A DNA stretch of 52,621 nucleotides from the IMG/VR virus record IMGVR_UViG_3300025769_000167, positions 1 to 52,621 of that record. The stretch is one strand, 5' to 3'. The DNA comes from a virus. A program made the translations under genes and the position numbers. Positions 17,972 to 27,168 of the stretch are shown here, in pieces (within the stretch, counting starts at the first letter, position 1; the number at the start of each line of letters is the position of its first letter). Under the pieces are notes generated by a model that saw only the letters and a program-made list of their open reading frames with translations, had not been told where the DNA came from and did not search any database.

Positions 17972-20900
17972 TGAATACTCCTCCGAGGTTCTCTTCCTCT
18001 ATTTCTAATCTAAAAATATCATACCACAAATAGTAGAAGTCAGGGTGTTGCATCATAAGTTGTTTAGATAATGTACTTAAATACTGTCTTGCTTCTGCAG
18101 CTTCTGACCTACTTAAACTAGCATTAGCTCCAAACTGTGAACGTATAGATTGAAGTACATTTTGTCTAGCTACTAAGTATTTCATTGCACCTTGAATAGA
18201 AGGTAAGTTCTCTATAGCAACTTGGCTACCATCAGGCATCTTAACTGTTTTACCACTTTCATTTGCTAACAAAGCTTGAAACTGTGCTATCTTAGCATCT
18301 ATATCTAATGATTTAGCTACTGATGATGTAGTTCCATAACCAACGAATTTCTTTTGTAAGTCTAATTTAGTTAAATACAACTGTTCAAATTTCTTATCCA
18401 TTGGTACAGATGCATAGACATTAGTATCTAAAAGTAATCTTCTAGCATTTTCATAAGCTAAGGAACCTTGTGCTTGTCTTATAGAACGTTTAAATTCAAC
18501 GTCAGTTAAATCTACTCTTCTTCCTTCTGTAAAAGCATCAGCCCATTGTTGATAATCAAATTCCCCTAAAGGACTGTCAGGGAATAAGTAATAAGATATG
18601 TCAGGATACTTGTCCATAATCTCTTTGTTTGCTTTATAAAAATATCCACCTTCTGTTGTATAAGCTGTTGCTTGTATCTTTTTAGATTTAGAAACAAGTA
18701 ATGCACTAGGGTCAAATCCAAATGTTCTTATAAACTCAGCAGTAGCTGTAACTCTGTCTCCATCTACACCAGCTAACATTTGATAATATGCGTCAGAAAA
18801 TAAAGTATCTGCAAAAAACTTATGTTGTGGGTCATTTGCTTTAGCTTCCCATGGGTCTAGAAATGCTGCACCATCTGGTCCAACTTCATATTCATAATTA
18901 ACTACAGCAGGTGAAGGAGCAACGAATGCTATAAACGCTTGGTATTTTAACATTGAGTTAGCTAACTTACGTGCTTGTTCTAAACTTTTTTGTTCTGCTT
19001 CTGGAGTACTGTCATCATAAATACCTGAAACAAACATAGCCCTTTGTACTTCTTTAACTCTGTTTGCGTAAGCTCTTTGTAGTTGTGGACTTCCACTACC
19101 ACTTGTAGAACGTAATCTATTTAACCATGTTGGCAAAGCTGCCTCTACATAATAACTTGGGTCTAAAGGTGAGTACTGTGGTCTACCATAAGGAAACAAC
19201 GCTTGGTCAATTCCTTTAGTAGAAGGTAATACTGCTGATGCAGGTAGTGATACTAATGGTCCTAGACCAGGTACTACTGAACCAGCTACCATGTTTAATC
19301 CGCTTGCATAGCCTTCTATTCTAGCATTAACACCAGGAGCATCTATATCTTGAGCACCTGTAATAGGATTAGTAATTGCATTTTCTGGACTAGGATTTCC
19401 AAGTTGTCTATCCAAACTGTTGTTTAACCCGAAACCAGGTGCATTATACATTTCCTCTCCACTTTGTGGGTCAGTAGTAAAGAAGCCTTCATCATCTTCC
19501 TCACCAAATATGCTAGGCTTTCTTGCACCTTCAACACCTCGTTGTAGTTTTCTACCAAATAATGTTTTTTGATTCTTTAATAACCTTGTCCACGTACCAG
19601 CAATTTCTAAATAAACTTCTGCGAAAGGAAAAGCAAGTCTTAACATATCAGAGATAGCATGTCTTTTGTTTAAGTCATATAGTAATGATTGTGTTTCTTT
19701 TAAGGAATAAGCTTTAGCTAATGTATCTATCTGCTCTAAATCATCTATACCTATTTGTTTACTAACGTCAGCAAACCCCATGTTTTCTAAATTTTTAATA
19801 TACTTGTTACCACTACCACCTTTAGGTAAACCTCTCATACTTTTTTTAGCAGCTCTCATAATTTCTCTTCTAGCTACTTCATCCATATTGGCGTATGCAC
19901 TTTCTATAAATCTCCAGTAGTACTGTCTAAATGCAGGCGACCTTGACAACTCATTAGTAGATGCACCCATTAAAGTAGAGAACAATGTTTCTAGAACTCT
20001 GTTGTATTGACTTACTCTGTCTCCATCCATATCATATCTTGAAGCTTTAACTTTAAAAGTATTGTCTATCATGTCGCCTTTAAAGTTTTTGAGCCAAGTA
20101 CTATACGAATTAAATTCACTTCTTGTCATGTTCCTATTAAAGTTTCTTTCTACATAATCATTAGCTTTCTTACTAAAGATAGAAATTTTATTAGAAGCAC
20201 GGTCATCTAAAGCATTTATAGAGATATGTTCTATTAACTCTTTGTCCCCTGCATTTTTAATTACATAGTCTATTGGATTCTTTATTTCCAAAACATTTGG
20301 GTCTGAAGTATTTATAAATCGTTTAGTACCATTAGGTAGTATCTCGTATGCTTCGTATTTACCACCAGTTTTAAGATGTATACGTGCAACTATAGAATCA
20401 ACGTACGAATCTGAATAAGCTTTGTTTTTATTAATTAAGTCTTTTAGATATCTACCTTCCTCAGTAGAGTTACCAACATAAGCTTTACGCCATTTTGACA
20501 AGTCTCCATTCCAGAAAGATTGTTTAACTGCATCTACTGACTCTTTATATTTTATAGGATTTTTAACTGGGTCTATATTTATCTTTGCTAATAAAGGAGC
20601 TATAGGGTCATCAGCTAGCTGTAACAACTCTGAGGTCCAGCTACTGTAAAAACCTGCTGCTTCTTTATTCTTTGTTATAAAACCTCTACTCCTTCTAGGG
20701 TCCATACCTAACATCACACCATTATTTGTCTGTGACATGGCTTCTTGATGAAAGAAACTTTTTTCCATAGTCTCATCAAATATGTCTGTTCCACCTCTAC
20801 CATAATTTTCAGTTAACCAATCTCTACTCTTTTCTCTTTGAGTCATAAACAGTTGTCTATTTCTTTGTGGACTTCTACCAAATATCCAAGCAAAAGCAGA

Positions 20901-23900
20901 AACAGGATGCGTAAACACATTGTCTAGTCCTTCTGCCCACATTCTAATTTGCTCTTCTCCTACGACCCTTGTAACCCAAGCTGGACGCAATAGGATAGAA
21001 GGTTTCCAAAGCATCTGCATATATCCATCACCAATCAAAGAAACCATACCATCTGTAATTTGTGCTATGTCATCACCATCTGTATTAAGTTTTACATTTA
21101 CTCTTGTCTTTCTTACTAACCTAGATATAGATTCAGCCATGTTTCTTTCTGCACCTTTTACTTCTAATTTAGCTAAGTCAGTAATCGGTTTAGATAATAA
21201 TTTATCGTAGGCTTCATCTGTTATGTTTCTACTTCTACCAGTTAATCTAAGGTGTAAATCTCTCATAGGTCTAAATACACGTAAGAACAATCTAGCATCA
21301 GGCATTGGTATATAACCTTCATCCCAATACTCAGATAACAAGTGTGCTGTAGCTCTAGGTCTATTAACAGTTTTAAGACTTCTACCTGAAGTTGTTTTAG
21401 TAAACTCTTCATAGATAGCATTGATTACTTCATCACTGCTTTCATCAGTAGGTACTTTACGTATTTGTTCTAAATTTTCTTCCAATACAGTTTTTAATTT
21501 ACCTAAAGTTACTCTTTGATTTTTACTTTGGTAATATAATAAATCTTCCATTATATTTTTTTGTAATGCTTTTTGTACATTGTCTATATCTGAACTACCT
21601 ACAACGTTTAATTTCTTTACACGATTTCTATAAATAAACTCTTGCATTTCTTTTATTTGTTTCTTTGAAGTAGTTTTAGATAAATCAATAACTATGTGTG
21701 GTTTGTTACCTTGATATGCACCTGTCTTTAAAGTACCACGTACTCCTAAGTCTGCATTGTCTAGATACCCTTTAATTGATTTTAAGTTTTTAGATGTAGT
21801 ACCTGAATAAAATATAATAGTTCCATCAGATTCTTCAATGTTTCTTTTAACAACAGATGCTAAATCTTCTTTAGGGTTTATTGAACCCCAATCTTTATTC
21901 CAATAATCAGGGTCATATACATCTTTGCTTTCTAATATTTCATTAGCTTTCTTAAAAGAAGGTACAACTTCTGATATTTCACCATCTAATTTAACAATAT
22001 TTTGTGCAATTCTTTTTCTATCATTAATAAGATTTTGTTTAACTATGCTAAGTGAAGGACCAGAAGAAACTTTAATTACATCTTGTACTGACTCTTGTTC
22101 AGTTCCTTTTTCTATTGCACCATCTTTGCCTTTGCGGAAATCTCTACTTCTATATCTTGTAGTTCTTTGTATTTCTTTATTAACTTGATTTAATGCATCT
22201 TCTTTTAATTTGTTTAAACCAATAACAATTTCTGCATCTTCCATTTCATCAGTACCATAATTTTTACGGTACCAATCTTTATTTACTTTATTAGGTGCAT
22301 ACTGTGCTTTAACTCTAGCTAATTGTGCGTCAAGGTTCTCTATAGCTTTCTCTATAGTATTCATTACTTTTTTAGAATCTTCTATAGTTTGTATTTTATT
22401 TTGTACTTGTAATCTTGTTTTCTTAGGTAATGAGTTTATTTCTTCTTGACTACCACCTAAAGCTTCGTCTCTAAGATTGCTATATTCTTTCTGTGCGGTT
22501 AATTCATCTACAGCTTTACCATCATCTAAGTTAAGTTCTTTCATTCTTGGTGATTGGTTGTCGTATCTAGCTCCCTTAGTCACTTCAAAATCAAGTAACT
22601 TAAAAGCTCTTTTCTCTGTCTGCACTAGGTTAAACAATTCTTTATTAGTCATACCAGTTTTAGACAAAATCATTTCTAACTGTGTAGCTTTCTGTGGATT
22701 AGTAAATACATCCATAGGTATGCTTGTGACACCTTTCACTCTTAAATATGTATTCTGATATCTATAAACTTTATTTGTAACTTTGCCTTTAAAGAACTTA
22801 AAGCCTTCTGCTGTATCTACAAATGCAGTAACTGTGCCATCTGCTATCTCTTTAGTTTTTTCAAAGAAGTAAGGTCCATATTTTTCTGATAAGTCAAATA
22901 CATTCTCAGGGTCAGATAAAGTACCATCTGGTATAGTGTATCCTTTAGAAACTTTACCACCTGTAGCAACACCTATTTCTTCAGCTATATCTAATGCATT
23001 ACGTTCTGCACCTTCATAAAATCCTGATGATATCTCATCTACTAATATCCTAGTTTCTACAGCAGTAGGGTCGTTTGATATCTCTTTAACTTGTGCGACT
23101 ATATCTTCTATTTCTTTTGTAACGACTGTTGTGTCGCCTTTAAATTTTGCTAATACTTTTTCAATAACTGTAATTGTGTCGTCATCAGTTAATATTTCAG
23201 AAAATTCTTCTTTCATCATCTTAGGTATTTGTTCAAATTTAGAACCAGGGAACCACTCAAGTTCACCTAACTCATTAACAAAGTATCTATGTGTCTCGTC
23301 TACACTTGCCATCCATCGTTTAATACCTTTCATTAATTGTGGAGGTAAATCTATAGCTTCAAACTTTTGTCCAATATGACCAAGTACATCATTCCAAATA
23401 TCTAACACGTCTCCCATATTTTGTAATGATTGTGCTTCATCAGGATTTAATATTTGATTTTCAGCTAGTTCTGCTAATTTCTGTAATGCAGGTTCAGCAA
23501 CATCATCATCTACTTTTGCCCACTTCATCCATTGTTTAAAATCAAAAAAGGATTGGTTTAAATCTTTAACATTTAATTTTGGTACAGGAAATTCTGCAAA
23601 TATTCTACCTAATGCACTATCAGCTTGTGATTTACGAACTGCACCCATAAACCCTACTGCTTCTCCAAATTCCCCACCAACTAATCTACCTGCTGCACTA
23701 GAAACAGAACCTCTTAGTGCTAATGAATTAGGGTCTAGTCTTTTAAATTTAACAGCAGTTTCTATTGCTGGTATTAATAAATCAGTAACTTCTTGTGGTG
23801 AGTTAGCTTTCATTAAATTTTTATGCAAGGCAGCATCACCTTGATTTTTTAATAAACGACCAACAGTGTCAAAGTTATCAGCTAATGCTATTTGTTCTAC

Positions 23901-24911
23901 AATTTTTCTACCACCTTTTGTAGCAGTCAAATATTCTGTAGCAGAAGGAACGTGTATAGTTTTACGTACAGCATTATCTATAATGCCTGCACTTTTTAAA
24001 ACATCAGCTTGTGATAATGACCTAACAGCTTTACCTGCTTTGTTTAGGTAACTACCAACTAATATTGATGGGTCAGCTACTAAAGTAAAAGCACCGTCAA
24101 TAATTCCTGACATAATATCGTAACCTTTTGTTCCTGGTTCAAATACAGTAGCTGTTAATGGTGCTGCTGGTGTTAATTTACTTGTACCAAATCTAGTTTG
24201 TATGGTAAGACTTTCGTCACGTTCTCTTTCGTTATTAGTAATATCTTGACCGTAATAAGTTTGTATTATTTTTTTAGCTTCACCTTGGTCTACACCTCTA
24301 CCTACTAATTCTTTATACACATCTGTATCTTCAGCTAATGTAGAGTTAGGAAAGTATCCTTCACCTAAGTTAACCTTTTTACCTGCTGACAAATTCTGTA
24401 ATGCTGTTCTACCTACAGAAGGTCCTAATATATCTCTTACTTGTCCAAGCTCATTACGTGCATCATTACTAATTAAAAGCTGTAGTGATGCACCTAATAT
24501 TCCTTGACTGTCTCTATACTTCTTTTGGTTTAAATATTTTTGATAAGCTAGTACAGGTTTTTTAACTATTTCATCTTGCACAGAATCAAATGCTGTGAAC
24601 GCAGTTCTTATAGTTCCTCTACCTACAGACTTTACTCTATCCCACCAAGTCTTTTCAGAGTCAAGCCATCGTTCAACTATAGTTCCTATTTCAGGAGATT
24701 GTGCTGTTAAGTTCATTAAAGATGCACCGACTAATACATCTTTTGGTAAATAAAAATGTTCTCTAACTAAACCTTGTAGATTGGTAGCAGTCTGTGGTGC
24801 AGACTCAATCATACCTTGAATTACTTTAGCTTGGTCTATTCTTGAATTTTGTTGTGTTTCTTCTATTTCATCTTGTACGGGAGATTGCCACCACCATCTT
24901 ATTTCAGCCAT
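17964..24911 (-). CDS. Giant internal virion protein with interrupted YpsA/SLOG-like domain (2315 aa)
   Basis: Largest gene in the window, between the portal-side small genes and the ejection-type proteins, so probably carried in the head and delivered with DNA. Residues about 625-670 (GAERNALDIAEEIGVATGGK, then VSKGYTIPDGTL) match the first half of circularly permuted YpsA/molybdenum-carrier SLOG domains. Residues about 1000-1125 (DYWNKDWGS, ESDGTIIFYSGTT, KPHIVIDLS, VKKLNVVGSSD) match the second half, with roughly 330 residues inserted between. The rest is helix-rich: coiled-coil near 800-870 and conserved-looking WKPSILLRPAWVTRVVGEE near 1340. No clear membrane segments or protease motif. 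Confidence 0.65.
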   Translation of the reverse strand: MAEIRWWWQSPVQDEIEETQQNSRIDQAKVIQGMIESAPQTATNLQGLVREHFYLPKDVLVGASLMNLTAQSPEIGTIVERWLDSEKTWWDRVKSVGRGTIRTAFTAFDSVQDEIVKKPVLAYQKYLNQKKYRDSQGILGASLQLLISNDARNELGQVRDILGPSVGRTALQNLSAGKKVNLGEGYFPNSTLAEDTDVYKELVGRGVDQGEAKKIIQTYYGQDITNNERERDESLTIQTRFGTSKLTPAAPLTATVFEPGTKGYDIMSGIIDGAFTLVADPSILVGSYLNKAGKAVRSLSQADVLKSAGIIDNAVRKTIHVPSATEYLTATKGGRKIVEQIALADNFDTVGRLLKNQGDAALHKNLMKANSPQEVTDLLIPAIETAVKFKRLDPNSLALRGSVSSAAGRLVGGEFGEAVGFMGAVRKSQADSALGRIFAEFPVPKLNVKDLNQSFFDFKQWMKWAKVDDDVAEPALQKLAELAENQILNPDEAQSLQNMGDVLDIWNDVLGHIGQKFEAIDLPPQLMKGIKRWMASVDETHRYFVNELGELEWFPGSKFEQIPKMMKEEFSEILTDDDTITVIEKVLAKFKGDTTVVTKEIEDIVAQVKEISNDPTAVETRILVDEISSGFYEGAERNALDIAEEIGVATGGKVSKGYTIPDGTLSDPENVFDLSEKYGPYFFEKTKEIADGTVTAFVDTAEGFKFFKGKVTNKVYRYQNTYLRVKGVTSIPMDVFTNPQKATQLEMILSKTGMTNKELFNLVQTEKRAFKLLDFEVTKGARYDNQSPRMKELNLDDGKAVDELTAQKEYSNLRDEALGGSQEEINSLPKKTRLQVQNKIQTIEDSKKVMNTIEKAIENLDAQLARVKAQYAPNKVNKDWYRKNYGTDEMEDAEIVIGLNKLKEDALNQVNKEIQRTTRYRSRDFRKGKDGAIEKGTEQESVQDVIKVSSGPSLSIVKQNLINDRKRIAQNIVKLDGEISEVVPSFKKANEILESKDVYDPDYWNKDWGSINPKEDLASVVKRNIEESDGTIIFYSGTTSKNLKSIKGYLDNADLGVRGTLKTGAYQGNKPHIVIDLSKTTSKKQIKEMQEFIYRNRVKKLNVVGSSDIDNVQKALQKNIMEDLLYYQSKNQRVTLGKLKTVLEENLEQIRKVPTDESSDEVINAIYEEFTKTTSGRSLKTVNRPRATAHLLSEYWDEGYIPMPDARLFLRVFRPMRDLHLRLTGRSRNITDEAYDKLLSKPITDLAKLEVKGAERNMAESISRLVRKTRVNVKLNTDGDDIAQITDGMVSLIGDGYMQMLWKPSILLRPAWVTRVVGEEQIRMWAEGLDNVFTHPVSAFAWIFGRSPQRNRQLFMTQREKSRDWLTENYGRGGTDIFDETMEKSFFHQEAMSQTNNGVMLGMDPRRSRGFITKNKEAAGFYSSWTSELLQLADDPIAPLLAKINIDPVKNPIKYKESVDAVKQSFWNGDLSKWRKAYVGNSTEEGRYLKDLINKNKAYSDSYVDSIVARIHLKTGGKYEAYEILPNGTKRFINTSDPNVLEIKNPIDYVIKNAGDKELIEHISINALDDRASNKISIFSKKANDYVERNFNRNMTRSEFNSYSTWLKNFKGDMIDNTFKVKASRYDMDGDRVSQYNRVLETLFSTLMGASTNELSRSPAFRQYYWRFIESAYANMDEVARREIMRAAKKSMRGLPKGGSGNKYIKNLENMGFADVSKQIGIDDLEQIDTLAKAYSLKETQSLLYDLNKRHAISDMLRLAFPFAEVYLEIAGTWTRLLKNQKTLFGRKLQRGVEGARKPSIFGEEDDEGFFTTDPQSGEEMYNAPGFGLNNSLDRQLGNPSPENAITNPITGAQDIDAPGVNARIEGYASGLNMVAGSVVPGLGPLVSLPASAVLPSTKGIDQALFPYGRPQYSPLDPSYYVEAALPTWLNRLRSTSGSGSPQLQRAYANRVKEVQRAMFVSGIYDDSTPEAEQKSLEQARKLANSMLKYQAFIAFVAPSPAVVNYEYEVGPDGAAFLDPWEAKANDPQHKFFADTLFSDAYYQMLAGVDGDRVTATAEFIRTFGFDPSALLVSKSKKIQATAYTTEGGYFYKANKEIMDKYPDISYYLFPDSPLGEFDYQQWADAFTEGRRVDLTDVEFKRSIRQAQGSLAYENARRLLLDTNVYASVPMDKKFEQLYLTKLDLQKKFVGYGTTSSVAKSLDIDAKIAQFQALLANESGKTVKMPDGSQVAIENLPSIQGAMKYLVARQNVLQSIRSQFGANASLSRSEAAEARQYLSTLSKQLMMQHPDFYYLWYDIFRLEIEEENLGGVFSG

Positions 24912-24912
24912 A

Positions 24913-25242
24913 CTACAAGTCTTTCAGTAAGGCTGCTATCTCCTTGCTAGGCAATACTTTATACATAGCTTGTAAAATCATATTCGCATCAGGAGCTGCG
25001 TTAAATCTATTAAATCCATCTTGTGTACCTGCTAAAGGACTAACCATAGGGTCCTGTTCAGGAGCAGTGACGTCTTGTACAAATCCACCTAAATTACTAG
25101 GTGCAGGTTGTCTTGCTTGTGTAGGTACAATAGGTTCTTCTATCTGTTCTAATGGTGCAGAGTTTCTCAAAGTATCTAACTCTTTAGCTTGTCCTTTATA
25201 GTCATCAGCTTTATAATCTGCAACTTTTCTTTTTCTACTCAA
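24913..25242 (-). CDS. Small portal-proximal protein (109 aa)
   Basis: Unrecognised. A basic start (SRKRKVADYKADDYKGQ), a Pro/Gln-rich disordered middle and a short C-terminal helix (ANMILQAMYKVLPSKEIAAL). TTG start overlapping the previous stop as TTGA. Translationally coupled to portal-side genes and followed 1 nt later by the giant protein. Could be a small head-completion or scaffold-type factor; nothing in the sequence decides. Confidence 0.55.
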   Translation of the reverse strand: MSRKRKVADYKADDYKGQAKELDTLRNSAPLEQIEEPIVPTQARQPAPSNLGGFVQDVTAPEQDPMVSPLAGTQDGFNRFNAAPDANMILQAMYKVLPSKEIAALLKDL

Positions 25243-25445
25243 AATATATTCCCATGTGTATCAGGATGAAATGTAATTTCTATTCTCCCTAAACCAGGAA
25301 TGTAAGTAACTGCTAATGTAGTATATTCTGCATCAACATATTCAGGTACGTTATACTCTTCTGTTACTTCTTCTATTGGTTCTGAAAAATTCCTAGCAAT
25401 TATTTGTGCAAACTCTTCGTTATCACTATTGAACAGGGGGGGCAT
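25239..25445 (-). CDS. Small acidic protein after portal (68 aa)
   Basis: Unrecognised acidic protein (FSEPIEEVTEEYNVPEYVDA near 20-39) with a C-terminal beta segment (YTTLAVTYIPGLGRIEITFH). Its start lies 20 nt inside the portal gene and its stop overlaps the next start, so it is embedded in the packaging operon. Confidence 0.55.
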   Translation of the reverse strand: MPPLFNSDNEEFAQIIARNFSEPIEEVTEEYNVPEYVDAEYTTLAVTYIPGLGRIEITFHPDTHGNIF

Positions 25446-27168
25446 TACCGCCTCCTAACATAGCTTGTAAGTTTGGTGGACCACCTTGTTGTTGTCCAGC
25501 CATTGCTTGTTGCAACATAGCTTGTTCCTGTGGACTTGGCTCTTCACCTTGTGCTGTAAAGTATTTTTCTAATATAGAACCTTTTTGTTTAGGGTTATTA
25601 TATATTTCTACAACAGCAGCCATAGCAGTTTTGTCACCTTGCTGAGAGGCTTGTATTAACATTTGGTCCATAATTTCTTCTGACTTCTGTTTAGTAATTC
25701 TTTCATTGATGTGTGTTATATTTTCTAAACCATCCATTTCTTGTTGCATAGTTTCTTTATCTATAACTCCAGCTTGCATTAACTGCAGTCCTGTAATAAT
25801 TTTATTTGGTGCATCAAAAGAAGCCATAGCACCATACTTTCTTCTAGTAACATAGTTTTTATCTATATCAATAGATGGTGTATAGTTTTCTGAAAAAGCT
25901 GAACCTTTATAAGTTCCTGTCAGAGGTTTTCTTTTGTTACCAAAAAGCACTTCATCTAACTCTAATCTTTTAGAATCTATTTCTTGTAAAGCATATTCGA
26001 GTATTGTGTGATACTCAGTAACCATAGCTCCTACACCAGATTCCAGTTCTTCCAGACCTCTACCAGTTACAAATGAATTAGGTGATATAGCATCGTCTTG
26101 AACTGGATATCCAGCAACAACTCTTAATTGTCTTTCTAATCTACCTACAGCTTCAAATAACTGATACGGTAAGTTAGTAACAGGTTTTACTATTTGTGAG
26201 CCAGGTGATAAATAGTTTATAGCATTTCTACCTTTTCTATATTGTCCTGATTCTATTTCTCCAACTATATTTGTTTCTGTAAATACTGCATCCTCCATAG
26301 CTATAACAGATAAAATGTTTATCTTTGCCATAGAAGCCATGAGTCCAACTACTTGGTCAAACTGACCTTGTATTTTGTCAAAGCTAAATCTTTTAGCTAC
26401 AACAAAAGACGGACCTGATTTAAGAGGATTGGGAACAAAGTCTACTATTTTTTTTGAAGCAACATGTACAACATATGTACCTTCTAGGTTCATATATTCT
26501 AAAATGACATCTCCGTTTTCATCTGAGTTTTCCCAACTACCATCGTCAGAAGTCCTTAGATTGTAACCATCATATGATTGTTCATCAGTATCCTTAGTCT
26601 CATAATATGCTCTAAGCTCTGGGTACATATCCATAAGTTTTCTTATAGGAATTTTTTGAATAATTGCTAACTCATCAGGTTGTTGTGTGTTTCCAAAATA
26701 ACCAGGAAAACAATCGTAAGGGTTACGTAATTCTGCACATGGATACATATGTCCATTCATATCTAATTTTGTTGTAATAACCCATACAGCAAATCCGTAA
26801 CCAGGAAGCCATCTTGAAACTTGAGGTAATTGTAATTCTAATTTTTGCATACTGTCGTATGAAGATAATATTCTCTCTACTTTTTCTTTCTTGCCTTTAT
26901 TCCTAACACTATCTCTAGCATTAGTAATATGCACATCTAACGTTGGGACTTTACCAATTTTTTGAGCTAGTCTATCTAAAGCAGATAGCATAAGGTTAGG
27001 TGCTGGTATTGTATGTGAATCACTAGAATCAAGTCCAGGACCTAATAACTGTTTAATACCATCTTCACCACCATTTAATATAGCTCTAAATCTTGCTCTA
27101 TCTGTTAATGCATCATCATGCATTCGTTTTAAATAGGAAGCTCTTTCGATTATTGCGTCAGGTTTCAT
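25426..27168 (-). CDS. Portal protein (580 aa)
   Basis: Forms the dodecameric DNA gate at the capsid vertex. It directly follows terminase (stop and ATG abut) and has normal length and organisation for a portal: an N-terminal helical region, a central beta-rich wing (YDCFPGYFGNTQQPDELAII near 153-172), the long stem-helix region near 275-305, GRGLEELESGVGAMVTEYH near 370-388 with the typical connection to the crown, and a Gln/Gly/Pro-rich C-terminal tail. Identification rests on position plus overall pattern. Confidence 0.85.
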   Translation of the reverse strand: MKPDAIIERASYLKRMHDDALTDRARFRAILNGGEDGIKQLLGPGLDSSDSHTIPAPNLMLSALDRLAQKIGKVPTLDVHITNARDSVRNKGKKEKVERILSSYDSMQKLELQLPQVSRWLPGYGFAVWVITTKLDMNGHMYPCAELRNPYDCFPGYFGNTQQPDELAIIQKIPIRKLMDMYPELRAYYETKDTDEQSYDGYNLRTSDDGSWENSDENGDVILEYMNLEGTYVVHVASKKIVDFVPNPLKSGPSFVVAKRFSFDKIQGQFDQVVGLMASMAKINILSVIAMEDAVFTETNIVGEIESGQYRKGRNAINYLSPGSQIVKPVTNLPYQLFEAVGRLERQLRVVAGYPVQDDAISPNSFVTGRGLEELESGVGAMVTEYHTILEYALQEIDSKRLELDEVLFGNKRKPLTGTYKGSAFSENYTPSIDIDKNYVTRRKYGAMASFDAPNKIITGLQLMQAGVIDKETMQQEMDGLENITHINERITKQKSEEIMDQMLIQASQQGDKTAMAAVVEIYNNPKQKGSILEKYFTAQGEEPSPQEQAMLQQAMAGQQQGGPPNLQAMLGGGNAPPVQ

